Of a stretch of DNA of 64,000 bases, positions 8,494 through 15,814 are shown piece by piece; position 1 is the first letter of the stretch; each line of letters opens with the position of its first letter. Under the pieces are notes generated by a model, which had not been told where the DNA came from, made no database searches, and was given only the letters and a program-made list of their open reading frames with translations. The DNA comes from Oscillospiraceae bacterium (GTDB lineage: Bacteria; Bacillota; Clostridia; Oscillospirales; Ruminococcaceae). The position numbers were made by a program, and so were the translations under genes. The DNA lies in contig JAJQGJ010000006.1 of the NCBI GenBank assembly GCA_021200565.1, positions 1-64,000 of the forward strand, written 5' to 3'.

Positions 8494-9477
8494 GTGGAGC
8501 TAAATGATTTGAAAGAGTACTTGGGAATGGTTGTTGATTTGGAGAAAAATATCTATCTTCAGAATGAATTAATTTCTGAAATCGAGAAAAAAGCCGAAAG
8601 CTTAGGCGTTGAAAAAATATACACAAAGCCAGATCTTAAAGAATCATCAGCAGGAGTCTATGGCTTGTTTACTGTGATTGGAGTTGTATTTAGCTGTTTA
8701 ACTATTTATGGCGGCATACTTGTTATGGATGTAAGTTTACTTGCCTTTCTTCCCGGTCTATTTCTTTTATGTTGTGGTGGTATGGGCTTATTTATATCCG
8801 TTTTTTTGGGAATTCCAAGTGTATTCAAAGCTAAAAAAGAATATAAAGAAGAAACTCGACGGTTTCCGCATAGATTGGAAGATTATGAGCGTAATATTGC
8901 AGAAGATAAAACCAGAGTAAATAAGGAGCTCCAAGAAAAAGCTGTCTTGTCTCATGAATTAGACATTCTTCGTAAAACTAACGATAAAAGTAAGCAGATA
9001 CTAGATATGCTCTATTCATGCGGAAATATAGTCCCCAAGTATCGAAATTTCGCAATGATGTGTTCGATATACGGATACATAAACTCGGGACGTTGTACAA
9101 TACTTGATGGATATGATGGCGCCTACAATATTCTTGAGACGGAAATCAGAATGGATTGTATTATTGTTCAGCTTGACAAGATTCGATACAATCTCACACA
9201 GATTCAGTCAAGCCAGTATATTATATATAATGCCATTCAGGAAAATTATTATGTTCGAGAACAGATACTAGAATCTATAGATCAAAGTATCACATACTTA
9301 TGTAATGACAGTATTAAAAGCGATGACGAATTTAAAGCAGCATTAGGAAGCGTAGATGAGAATTCGGCACTATCAGCATATGCAGTCGAAAGGTTGCAAA
9401 AAGAGGCTAAATACATGTACGCCATGGATTACTTTGGAAAGAAGTACGGGACCTATTTCGATCCTCAACCACAGTAA
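8494..9477 (+). CDS. Unrecognised protein with two transmembrane segments and coiled-coil regions
   Basis: Function not recognised. The 327-residue protein has a charged N-terminal helix, two adjacent hydrophobic segments (about residues 51-80 and 83-108), a Lys/Glu-rich helical region (about 110-170) with coiled-coil character, and a C-terminal helical domain containing several Cys and Tyr. GTG 8494 is chosen because GAGGAGG (8479-8485) sits eight bases upstream of it; the in-frame ATG at 8473 lies before that site and has none of its own. The gene is clearly more AT-rich than the glycosidase and chaperone genes. It has its own promoter, a structured leader and a terminator. A membrane-anchored partner of the next, also membrane-anchored, gene is possible but unproven. 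Confidence 0.65.
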   Translation: MELNDLKEYLGMVVDLEKNIYLQNELISEIEKKAESLGVEKIYTKPDLKESSAGVYGLFTVIGVVFSCLTIYGGILVMDVSLLAFLPGLFLLCCGGMGLFISVFLGIPSVFKAKKEYKEETRRFPHRLEDYERNIAEDKTRVNKELQEKAVLSHELDILRKTNDKSKQILDMLYSCGNIVPKYRNFAMMCSIYGYINSGRCTILDGYDGAYNILETEIRMDCIIVQLDKIRYNLTQIQSSQYIIYNAIQENYYVREQILESIDQSITYLCNDSIKSDDEFKAALGSVDENSALSAYAVERLQKEAKYMYAMDYFGKKYGTYFDPQPQ

Positions 9478-9482
9478 CAAAA

Positions 9483-9507
9483 AAAGAGCGGCACCACCGC
9501 TCTTTTT
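9483..9507 (+). terminator. Rho-independent terminator after the 327-residue membrane protein gene
   Basis: AGAGCGG (9485-9491) pairs with CCGCTCT (9497-9503), then T5. Confidence 0.88.
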
Positions 9508-9527
9508 GTATTTCATTGAAAAATCGC

Positions 9528-9556
9528 TTTACAACCTCAAAATCTTGTGATACAAT
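9528..9556 (+). promoter_or_regulatory. Promoter for the PASTA-like gene
   Basis: TTTACA, 17-base spacer, TACAAT with extended TGA. The -10 lies within a GTG-started in-frame extension of the gene, ruling out that extension as coding start. Confidence 0.78.
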
Positions 9557-9582
9557 ATTTTCAGAAGAAAGGGATGATAACC

Positions 9583-10233
9583 ATGAGCGATAATAAATCT
9601 TCTGATAATCTTGAAGATTTGATGAAAGCAGTTACGGTTTTGGCTACTGGAATAGCTGGCATTGTTGTAGGCGTATATAAGCTGTCTAAGCCTGTAATTG
9701 ATGATGTCAGTGATAAAGCTGGCGTAGTTATTGAACACAGAAGAAGTTTGATACAGATTCCTGATTTGTGTAATGCCGGTATGCTGTATAATGTAAATGA
9801 AGCTGTTGAGGTTTTGAATGCTTCTGGTCTTAGGTATCATCTCGTTGAAACTAAGATCCAAGAAGCAGACGTTAAATTTTGCGATTATTTTGATGGACAA
9901 GTAATTCTGACAATTCCTCATGCTAACAAAAAGGTTGAACCCGGTACGAGCGTGGAGGTTAAATACATAACCCAGGAAGTAATTGATGAGAGCAAGCGGA
10001 TTTTGGCGGAGCAGGAACAGCGCAAAGAGCTACTTGCTCTCGAAAAATCCGAAAAGCGTGCAGAGCGGAGTGAAAAGGCAAAACAGATGGTTTCAAACGC
10101 TATTGAAACTACGAAAAGCGGAGTAGCAAAGATTCCAGTGGCTCTTCACAAAAATAAACGGGTTGAAGAACAGACGGATCAGCAAGCAGAACTTATAGAA
10201 CAAACAGAGGATCAATCTGAAACAGAAGAATAA
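9583..10233 (+). CDS. Membrane-anchored protein with one PASTA-like domain
   Basis: A 216-residue protein: short polar N-terminus, one transmembrane helix (about residues 13-34), then residues 57-129 that look like a divergent PASTA domain (I-P-D-L, a helix with N-E-A-V-E-V-L-N-A-S-G-L, a V-I-L-T-I-P strand, and V-E-P-G-T-S-V-E-V-K-Y-I at the end), and a long Lys/Glu/Gln-rich helical tail (130-216). PASTA domains in PASTA kinases and PBPs bind muropeptides or other cell-wall ligands; here there is no kinase or transpeptidase domain, so a wall-sensing or scaffolding role is inference only. AAAGG near 9567-9572 favours ATG 9583 over ATG 9574. AT-rich like its upstream neighbour. Topology is uncertain because the N-terminal segment is short. 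Confidence 0.6.
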   Translation: MSDNKSSDNLEDLMKAVTVLATGIAGIVVGVYKLSKPVIDDVSDKAGVVIEHRRSLIQIPDLCNAGMLYNVNEAVEVLNASGLRYHLVETKIQEADVKFCDYFDGQVILTIPHANKKVEPGTSVEVKYITQEVIDESKRILAEQEQRKELLALEKSEKRAERSEKAKQMVSNAIETTKSGVAKIPVALHKNKRVEEQTDQQAELIEQTEDQSETEE

Positions 10234-10234
10234 G

Positions 10235-10261
10235 AAAAAGCGAGGCACAACCTCGCTTTTT
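10235..10261. terminator. Bidirectional terminator between the PASTA-like gene and the HAD phosphatase gene
   Basis: AAAAGCGAGG (10236-10245) and CCTCGCTTTT (10251-10260) form a symmetric stem with A and T flanks, serving two convergent genes. Confidence 0.88.
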
Positions 10262-10263
10262 AT

Positions 10264-11028
10264 TTATGCTAACAGTGTTTCGAGATATTCCGCCACTCCA
10301 TCCTCTTCATTCGTCCCAATGACAATATCCGCCGCTTCCTTTGTCTCAGGAATCGCATTGCCCATGGCGACGCCGGTGCCGCAGAGCTTTAGCATTCCAA
10401 TGTCGGTGAATTCGTCGCCGAATGCGGTTATGTCTTCTAAGCTAAAGAGTCCAGTTTCGCAGAGCTTTTCGACGCCGTAGGCTTTGGTGACTTCTTTTTT
10501 GCCGATCTCGTGCCAGAAGCCGTCGGAGTATCTGCCGCAGTAGTATTCAGGGATGGCGTTTATCATCCGCTGGGCGACCTCGGGGTCGGGGATTTCAGTG
10601 CAAATTTTGAGGGCTTCGACGTTGAAGTCACTGAAGTCGTCGATGACTATCTCGCCCCAGTCCCAGCCGAGGCGGTCACCGGTGTAGATAAAGTTTCGAT
10701 ATTCTCTGCCGTCGGTGTCAACCATGATGTTGTTGTCGCCGCAGATTTCTTTTATAAGCCCCAGAATTCGTCTTGTCTCGGAAACAGGGAAGGATGCTGC
10801 ATAGACCTTCTCACCGTAGGCTCTTACCTGTGCGCCACTGTTTGAGATAACGACCTGTGGCTTAAAGGCGTCAATGAATTTTCCGATGCTGTATTCGCCT
10901 CTGGCGGTGGCGATTCCAAGTATGTAACCATGTTCACGGCAGCGTTCAAGAGTCTTTATAGTTCTTTCCGACAAGGTTTTGTCGTGGTGAAGTAATGTGC
11001 CGTCCAAATCAAATAAAAGTAACTTCAT
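10264..11028 (-). CDS. Cof-type HAD-superfamily sugar/nucleotide phosphatase
   Basis: A 254-residue cytoplasmic HAD hydrolase of the Cof/YbiV class. The nucleophile motif D-L-D-G-T-L is at residues 6-11, motif II is I-A-T-A-R-G near 38, and the metal motif F-G-D-E-F-T-D-I-G-M-L near 209-219; the intervening alpha/beta cap is typical of type IIB. Substrates in this family are usually sugar phosphates, pyridoxal phosphate or FMN and cannot be predicted. GGAGG lies just before the ATG, and a TTGCAT-17-TATACT promoter is upstream. Transcribed alone, divergent from the GH5-CE2 operon and convergent with the PASTA-like gene. Confidence 0.88.
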   Translation of the reverse strand: MKLLLFDLDGTLLHHDKTLSERTIKTLERCREHGYILGIATARGEYSIGKFIDAFKPQVVISNSGAQVRAYGEKVYAASFPVSETRRILGLIKEICGDNNIMVDTDGREYRNFIYTGDRLGWDWGEIVIDDFSDFNVEALKICTEIPDPEVAQRMINAIPEYYCGRYSDGFWHEIGKKEVTKAYGVEKLCETGLFSLEDITAFGDEFTDIGMLKLCGTGVAMGNAIPETKEAADIVIGTNEEDGVAEYLETLLA

Positions 11029-11058
11029 TTTTTGTCCTCCTTATAAAGTTATCAGAAG

Positions 11059-11087
11059 AGTATAGCACAATCCCGGCAAAAATGCAA
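11059..11087 (-). promoter_or_regulatory. Promoter for the HAD phosphatase gene
   Basis: On the minus strand: TTGCAT, 17-base spacer, TATACT with extended TGC. Confidence 0.75.
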
Positions 11088-11106
11088 ATAAAATTTTCAG
11101 AAATTC

Positions 11107-11135
11107 TTGAAAAAGTGTGCGCTATGCTGTATACT
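11107..11135 (+). promoter_or_regulatory. Promoter for the GH5-CE2 operon
   Basis: TTGAAA, 17-base spacer, TATACT; about 35 bases before the GTG start. It is arranged divergently with the HAD promoter, about 20 bases apart. Confidence 0.78.
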
Positions 11136-11169
11136 TGATAGTACAGAACACTATGTGGAGGTATTATAG

Positions 11170-12348
11170 GTGAAATTCAAAAAAGTAATATGTATCCTGA
11201 CAGCGGCAGTTCTGATGCTGACTGTGTTTGCCGGATGCTCGAGCGGTTCAACCAGCTCAACGCCTGAAGACATGAGCACAATGGATTTCGTTCTCAGTAT
11301 GGGCTTGGGAATCAACTTAGGCAACACAATGGAGTGCTCCGGCTTCACAAAGACCACTGTCCGTGAATATGAGACAGCGTGGGGAAGCCCGGTTATAACT
11401 GAAAGAATCATCCAGGGCTATGCCGACATGGGCTTCGGTGTCATCCGTGTTCCCGTCGCCTGGTCGAATATGATGGCTGAGGATTACACAATCAATGAAG
11501 ACTATCTTGCAAGAGTGCAGGAAATAATTGACTGGATTCTGGACTCCGGAATGAAATGCATCGTCAACATCCATTGGGACGGAGGCTGGTGGGATGGCTT
11601 CTCAACCGACAAGGATGAGTGCATGGAGAAGTATGAAAGCATCTGGACTCAGCTCTCAGAGGCGTTCAAAGACTACTCTTTAGACCTGATGTTTGAATCC
11701 CTCAACGAAGAGGGCTGCTGGGATGACATATGGGATCGTTATAGCTGGTCGGATGAAGGCAAAGAAGAAGCATTTGCGCTCCTTGGCGAAATCAATCAGA
11801 AGTTCGTCGACATAGTCCGTGCTTCCGGCGGCAATAATGAGCTCCGGCATCTCCTGATAGCAGGTTATGCCACCGACCCTGAGCTTACGTGCGACGAGCT
11901 GTTTGTTCTTCCCGATGACCCGTCCAACAGATATGCTATTTCGGTTCACTATTACGCACCATCGACCTTCGCCGTAATTGATGAAGACGCTTCGTGGGGC
12001 AAGGCTGAGACAACCTGGGGAACAGATGACGACTATGCTTATCTCGATTCGATAATGGATCTTCTTTATGACACCTATGTCGCAAACGGAATCCCAGTTA
12101 TAATCGGTGAGTACGGATGCACGACTTCAAACAAGATGCCAGATCAGATAAGAAATTATATAACTTCTGTCTGCGAAGCTGCCTACATAAGAGGCATGTG
12201 CCCGGTTCTCTGGGACACCACCGGCACCCACTATGACCGCAGCAGCTGCGAGTTCTACGACATGGAAATCATAGAAGCATTTGATGAAATCAAGACCCTT
12301 GACCGCATGGTCGAGAGCACATACACAGATACGGAGGAAGCAGCATGA
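11170..12348 (+). CDS. Secreted GH5 endoglucanase/mannanase lipoprotein
   Basis: A 392-residue exported GH5 endo-beta-glycanase. Signal peptide with lipobox ending at Cys23 (V-F-A-G-C), short Ser/Thr linker, then a GH5 TIM barrel: G-I-N-L-G-N-T near residues 47-53, R-V-P-V-A-W, I-V-N-I-H-W-D, acid/base Glu180 in L-N-E-E and nucleophile Glu314 in I-G-E-Y-G. The canonical N-E-P is N-E-E here. No binding module or dockerin is attached, so it is probably membrane-tethered rather than cellulosomal. GTG start is supported by GTGGAGG ending eight bases upstream. Its stop overlaps the next gene's ATG by four bases, coupling it to a CE2 acetylesterase: together they fit acetylated mannan, glucomannan or xyloglucan breakdown. 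Substrate is inferred. Confidence 0.88.
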   Translation: MKFKKVICILTAAVLMLTVFAGCSSGSTSSTPEDMSTMDFVLSMGLGINLGNTMECSGFTKTTVREYETAWGSPVITERIIQGYADMGFGVIRVPVAWSNMMAEDYTINEDYLARVQEIIDWILDSGMKCIVNIHWDGGWWDGFSTDKDECMEKYESIWTQLSEAFKDYSLDLMFESLNEEGCWDDIWDRYSWSDEGKEEAFALLGEINQKFVDIVRASGGNNELRHLLIAGYATDPELTCDELFVLPDDPSNRYAISVHYYAPSTFAVIDEDASWGKAETTWGTDDDYAYLDSIMDLLYDTYVANGIPVIIGEYGCTTSNKMPDQIRNYITSVCEAAYIRGMCPVLWDTTGTHYDRSSCEFYDMEIIEAFDEIKTLDRMVESTYTDTEEAA

Positions 12349-13385
12349 AGCATATCAAGCCCACAGGTGACAAATTCAACTATTCCGGCAGAATCGACTT
12401 TTCCGAGCCGGATTCAGCAGTCTTCTGCTGGACAGGAAGCTACTTGAGCTTCTCATTCAGGGGCACTGAAATCTCAGCAGTAATCGAGAACTTGAAATAC
12501 TGGTACGGCAGATTCATTGGCTTCGTAATTGACGGGGAAGAGAAGTGCATTTCAATTCCCGACGGCGAAGCAGAAGTCTTGCTTGCTTCCGGGCTCGAAA
12601 ACACACGCCATGACTGCGTTCTCTATAAGAGAATGGAAGGGCACTACTTCAAGCTTAAAGGCTTCGTGATCCCGGATGACGATGAAATCTTGGAGCCGAT
12701 TCCCAAGCCCAGAAAGCGTATCGAGTTCTATGGCGACTCAGTAACTGCCGGTTCGGTTGTCGATGCTGTTGACTATGTCGGACAATGTGATCCCGAAAAC
12801 CACGACGGCGTTTATGACAACTCCTGGCATAGCTACTCTCTTATGACCGCTCGTCTTCTCCCTGCAGAGGTTTATAACACCGCCCAGGGCGGCATAGCTA
12901 TCTTCGACGGCACCGGCTATTTCGAAGATCCGGCGTTGGGGCTTGAATCCTGCTATGATAAGACGAGATATTGCTCGATGCCTCCGAGAACACAGTGGGA
13001 CTTCTCAAAATTCGTCCCGCATGTTATAGTCTATGCTGTCGGTCAGAACGACGATCACCCGCATAATGGTTGCATTCACGATCCCGAATACCGTGAGAAG
13101 TGGATGAAGCGTTATATCGAGATAATCAAGGACACCCGCTCCCACACCAATCACGCAACTGTAATCTTAGCTCTTACCGTCCTGATGCACGATCCCGCAT
13201 GGGACGAAGCCTTAGAGGAGATAAAGAACCGCCTCGGTGGCGAAGAAAATAGGGTATACCACTTCACCTACACTCGTTGTGGTCAAGCCACTCCCGGACA
13301 CCCCCGTATCCCTGAGCAGGAAGAAATGGCTCATGAACTCACAGCGTTCTTAAAATCTCTTCCGGAAGATACTTGGGAAGACTAA
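12345..13385 (+). CDS. CE2-like acetylesterase (jelly-roll plus SGNH hydrolase)
   Basis: A 346-residue two-domain esterase. Residues about 1-110 are a beta-rich jelly-roll-like domain (S-G-R-I-D-F, F-C-W-T-G-S-Y-L), and residues about 124-340 an SGNH hydrolase with nucleophile Ser132 in Y-G-D-S-V-T-A-G, an oxyanion Gly/Asn pair including V-G-Q-N-D-D, and a C-terminal G-H-P-R-I-P containing the likely catalytic His (about 320). This organisation matches carbohydrate esterase family 2, which removes acetyl groups from mannan or xylan. There is no signal peptide although its coupled partner GH5 is secreted, so it may act on imported acetylated oligosaccharides. Start ATG overlaps the GH5 stop (ATGA). 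Confidence 0.84.
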   Translation: MKHIKPTGDKFNYSGRIDFSEPDSAVFCWTGSYLSFSFRGTEISAVIENLKYWYGRFIGFVIDGEEKCISIPDGEAEVLLASGLENTRHDCVLYKRMEGHYFKLKGFVIPDDDEILEPIPKPRKRIEFYGDSVTAGSVVDAVDYVGQCDPENHDGVYDNSWHSYSLMTARLLPAEVYNTAQGGIAIFDGTGYFEDPALGLESCYDKTRYCSMPPRTQWDFSKFVPHVIVYAVGQNDDHPHNGCIHDPEYREKWMKRYIEIIKDTRSHTNHATVILALTVLMHDPAWDEALEEIKNRLGGEENRVYHFTYTRCGQATPGHPRIPEQEEMAHELTAFLKSLPEDTWED

Positions 13386-13400
13386 TCTATACAAAAGTAA

Positions 13401-13432
13401 AGCACCGTCACATCACGAGGCGGTGCTTCTTT
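13401..13432 (+). terminator. Terminator after the CE2 gene
   Basis: AGCACCG (13401-13407) pairs with CGGTGCT (13421-13427); the following T tract is short and interrupted. Confidence 0.65.
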
Positions 13433-13447
13433 ATGCGCAAATTTATT

Positions 13448-13497
13448 GTTGACAAAGTCCACCAAGTATGCTATACTCATAAGTGGACAATGTCAAC
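13448..13497 (+). promoter_or_regulatory. MarR-GNAT promoter flanked by two matching operator palindromes
   Basis: Promoter TTGACA (13449-13454), 17-base spacer, TATACT (13472-13477). Two imperfect palindromes with the pattern GTTGAC-N3-GTCCAC (13448-13462) and GTGGAC-N3-GTCAAC (13483-13497) lie one over the -35 box and one just past the -10, and are inverted copies of each other. This is the classic layout for MarR autorepression. Confidence 0.72.
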
Positions 13498-13518
13498 TAA
13501 TTTATGGAGGCTTTATTC

Positions 13519-13959
13519 ATGGATAATCGCAACGAGCTATGTCAGAAAATAAGGGAGTTTAATCGCTTTTATACTGTACAAATGGGCTTTTTGAATTCCG
13601 GGTATTTAGGCAGCTCCTATTCGATTACAGAAACGAGAATCTTATTTGAGCTGAAAACTCATGCCGAGTGTACCCAAAGCGATATTGTTAAAAAACTTCA
13701 TATTGATAAGAGCTATCTTAGCAGAATTATAAAAAAATTTGCTCAGAAAGGACTAGTTGAAAAGTCAAAATTTGACGGAGACAAAAGGGCGGAGATTCTA
13801 TCCCTGACTGCTCTCGGCAACTCTGAGACGGATCACCTTATTGAGCTTGCAAACGAGAGAATATCCTCTCAAATCTCCAGTCTCAATTCTGAGGATTGCG
13901 ATATTCTTTTCTCGTCGCTTGAAACTATTTTGACGGTTTACGGAAGGAGCGGATGCTGA
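13519..13959 (+). CDS. MarR-family transcriptional regulator
   Basis: A 146-residue winged-helix repressor. Helix-turn-helix region about residues 50-80 (T-Q-S-D-I-V-K-K-L-H-I-D-K-S-Y-L-S-R-I-I-K-K-F) and wing D-K-R-A-E-I-L-S-L-T, flanked by N- and C-terminal helices for dimerisation. GGAGG at 13506-13510 lies eight bases before ATG 13519; the in-frame ATG at 13504 overlaps that site and is rejected. It is followed after one base by a GNAT acetyltransferase, a frequent MarR-GNAT pairing, and is preceded by two matching palindromes consistent with autoregulation. The pair is strikingly AT-rich, suggesting transfer. Effector unknown. Confidence 0.9.
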   Translation: MDNRNELCQKIREFNRFYTVQMGFLNSGYLGSSYSITETRILFELKTHAECTQSDIVKKLHIDKSYLSRIIKKFAQKGLVEKSKFDGDKRAEILSLTALGNSETDHLIELANERISSQISSLNSEDCDILFSSLETILTVYGRSGC

Positions 13960-13960
13960 T

Positions 13961-14413
13961 ATGGAAATTATTCAGTTTGAAGAACGTTACAGACAAGCCT
14001 TTATTGACTTTAATACAGATTGGATTGTAACGAATTTCGGATTCTTGGAGGAACACGACAGAGAAACTTTTGACAGTATTGATGATGAGCTTAAATGTGG
14101 AGCAATGATACACTTTGCTGTGGAGAATGATATTCCTTTGGCGGCTTGCATGGCAATGCCGCTTGGCGACACATGGGAGATATGCAAGCTCTGCTCAAAC
14201 AAGAATATCCCACATAAGGGTGCGGGAAGCGCTGTGTTTGAGGCTTCTATGAAGTGGGCAATAAACCACGGCGCAAAGCGGCTTTTCCTTATTTCCAACA
14301 GCAAACTAAAGCCTGCACTCCATATATATGAAAAGCTTGGATTTAAAGAAATAAAGCTTGACAATTACGAGTATGTCAGAGGCGATATTGCGTTTGAATA
14401 TATTGTGGAATAG
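13961..14413 (+). CDS. GNAT-family N-acetyltransferase
   Basis: A 150-residue acetyl-CoA-dependent N-acetyltransferase. The acetyl-CoA loop is near residues 85-92 (P-H-K-G-A-G-S-A), followed by an alpha-helix, L-F-L-I-S-N-S-K, and the C-terminal A-L-H-I-Y-E-K-L-G-F-K-E typical of the fold. It starts one base after the MarR stop with AGGAGC upstream, so both are translated from one mRNA under the palindrome-flanked promoter. Substrate (amine, peptide terminus or drug) cannot be inferred from the sequence; co-regulation by MarR hints at a small-molecule-inducible role. Confidence 0.88.
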   Translation: MEIIQFEERYRQAFIDFNTDWIVTNFGFLEEHDRETFDSIDDELKCGAMIHFAVENDIPLAACMAMPLGDTWEICKLCSNKNIPHKGAGSAVFEASMKWAINHGAKRLFLISNSKLKPALHIYEKLGFKEIKLDNYEYVRGDIAFEYIVE

Positions 14414-14420
14414 AATTAAA

Positions 14421-14447
14421 AGCACCGTCAGTTGGCGGTGCTTTTTG
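14421..14447 (+). terminator. Rho-independent terminator after the GNAT gene
   Basis: AGCACCG (14421-14427) pairs with CGGTGCT (14436-14442), followed by T5. Its arms match those of the terminator at 13401-13427. Confidence 0.85.
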
Positions 14448-14460
14448 TGTGTGCAAATAC

Positions 14461-15672
14461 TCAGTCTTCCTTGATAAACCTATCCATAATCGTATGCCCT
14501 ATAGGAATAAATCTTCCTGTTTCCTCAGCTGATTTCTCGCAGAGGCAGTCAACGCCGGACTTGGGGGAGTTTTTGTGATAGATAAGATAGGGAATCGGGT
14601 CGTTGGTGTGGGTCTTGAGAGCAAGCGGCGTGGCATGGTCAGGCATGATGAGAATTTTGTAGTCATCATATCCCTCAAGAGCTTCAAGAACCGGACCTAA
14701 AATCTTCTTATCAATGAGCTCAATAGCTTTGACTTTATTCTCGATTTCGTGACGATGTCCGCACTCATCTGGGGCTTCAACGTGGATATATACAAAGTCC
14801 TGTCCTGCGGCGAATTCATCAATGCAAGCCTGAGCCTTGCCCTCGAAATTGGTGTCGATATATCCTGTTGCACCCTCAACGTGGACAACATTCATTCCAC
14901 TGAATTTGCCGATGCCCTTGAGAAGGTCGACGGCTGAGATCATGGAGGCTTTGAGCCCGTACCTGTCCTTGAACTGAGCGAGGGGCTTTCTCACGCCTTC
15001 GCCCCAGAACCACATCGAGTTAGCCGGATTCTTGCCCTGCTTGACTCTTTCAAGGTTCAGAGGATGATTTTTAAGAAGCTCATAGCTCTTTTTCATCATA
15101 CTTATAAGCTTCTCAGCATTCGGACTTGTTGACAAGTAGCTTCCGACAACTCTTCCCGAAATGTCATGCGGAGGAGTGAGAGTTCCGACGTCAAGTGTGC
15201 CGTTCTTCTGAATCAGGCAGTGGCGGTAGCTGACGCCAGCATAAAGTGTGAATTCATCATCGTCAAAATTCTCTTTTAAGAATTCAACCAGGATTTTTGC
15301 ATCAGCTGTTGAAATATCACCAGAGCAGTAGTCAACCATGGTCTTGTCTTCATACTTTTCTTCATCAGAAAGGGTTACAAGGTTGCATCTGAACGAAACG
15401 TCGGTAGGTAACATGTCTATTCCGATAGAACCAGCTTCGAGAGGTGAACGCCCCGAATAGTAGATAGCCGGATCATATCCTAAAACAGAAAGATTCGCAA
15501 CGTCAGATCCTGGCTTCAAGCCGTCGGCAACAGTCTTAACAAGTCCGATTTCGGAAGCTTTTGCGAGCTTGTCCATATTAGGCTTGTACGCTTTTGCCAT
15601 AGGCGTAACGCCGCCGAGCTCCTCGACAGGGTAATCCGCCATGCCGTCGCAGAGTAAAACAAGATATTTCAT
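14461..15672 (-). CDS. apgM: Cofactor-independent phosphoglycerate mutase, archaeal type
   Basis: A 403-residue alkaline-phosphatase-superfamily enzyme that interconverts 3- and 2-phosphoglycerate. Metal and catalytic landmarks: L-C-D-G-M-A-D at residues 7-13, D-V-A-N-L-S-V-L-G-Y-D with the likely phosphorylated Ser, the P-L-E-A insertion, H-V-E-A-P-D-E-C-G-H-R-H-E, and M-P-D-H-A-T-P. Length and motifs match ApgM rather than the approximately 510-residue GpmI. Some relatives act as homoserine kinases in certain lineages; no threonine-biosynthesis neighbours are present here. CAAGGAG precedes the ATG, and a TTGCAT-17-TATACT promoter lies upstream. Transcribed alone, divergent from the giant glucan synthase-like gene. 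Confidence 0.87.
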   Translation of the reverse strand: MKYLVLLCDGMADYPVEELGGVTPMAKAYKPNMDKLAKASEIGLVKTVADGLKPGSDVANLSVLGYDPAIYYSGRSPLEAGSIGIDMLPTDVSFRCNLVTLSDEEKYEDKTMVDYCSGDISTADAKILVEFLKENFDDDEFTLYAGVSYRHCLIQKNGTLDVGTLTPPHDISGRVVGSYLSTSPNAEKLISMMKKSYELLKNHPLNLERVKQGKNPANSMWFWGEGVRKPLAQFKDRYGLKASMISAVDLLKGIGKFSGMNVVHVEGATGYIDTNFEGKAQACIDEFAAGQDFVYIHVEAPDECGHRHEIENKVKAIELIDKKILGPVLEALEGYDDYKILIMPDHATPLALKTHTNDPIPYLIYHKNSPKSGVDCLCEKSAEETGRFIPIGHTIMDRFIKED

Positions 15673-15713
15673 ATTATCGTCTCCTTGGAGTTGTGATTCA
15701 ATAAAGCGAATTC

Positions 15714-15742
15714 AGTATACCACATTTCACTTCAAAATGCAA
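15714..15742 (-). promoter_or_regulatory. Promoter for apgM
   Basis: On the minus strand: TTGCAT, 17-base spacer, TATACT. It closely resembles the HAD phosphatase promoter. Confidence 0.75.
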
Positions 15743-15814
15743 TACCTGAGGTTGGGTATATTTTCCGAACAGCCGCAAATAATATCTCAAAATACTGTTT
15801 GAAAGGCGACGGAT

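Noticed and set aside
13401-14450. Insertion-sequence or integron ends flanking the MarR-GNAT pair
   Set aside because: The matching flanks are ordinary terminator hairpins; there is no transposase, target-site duplication or attachment site.
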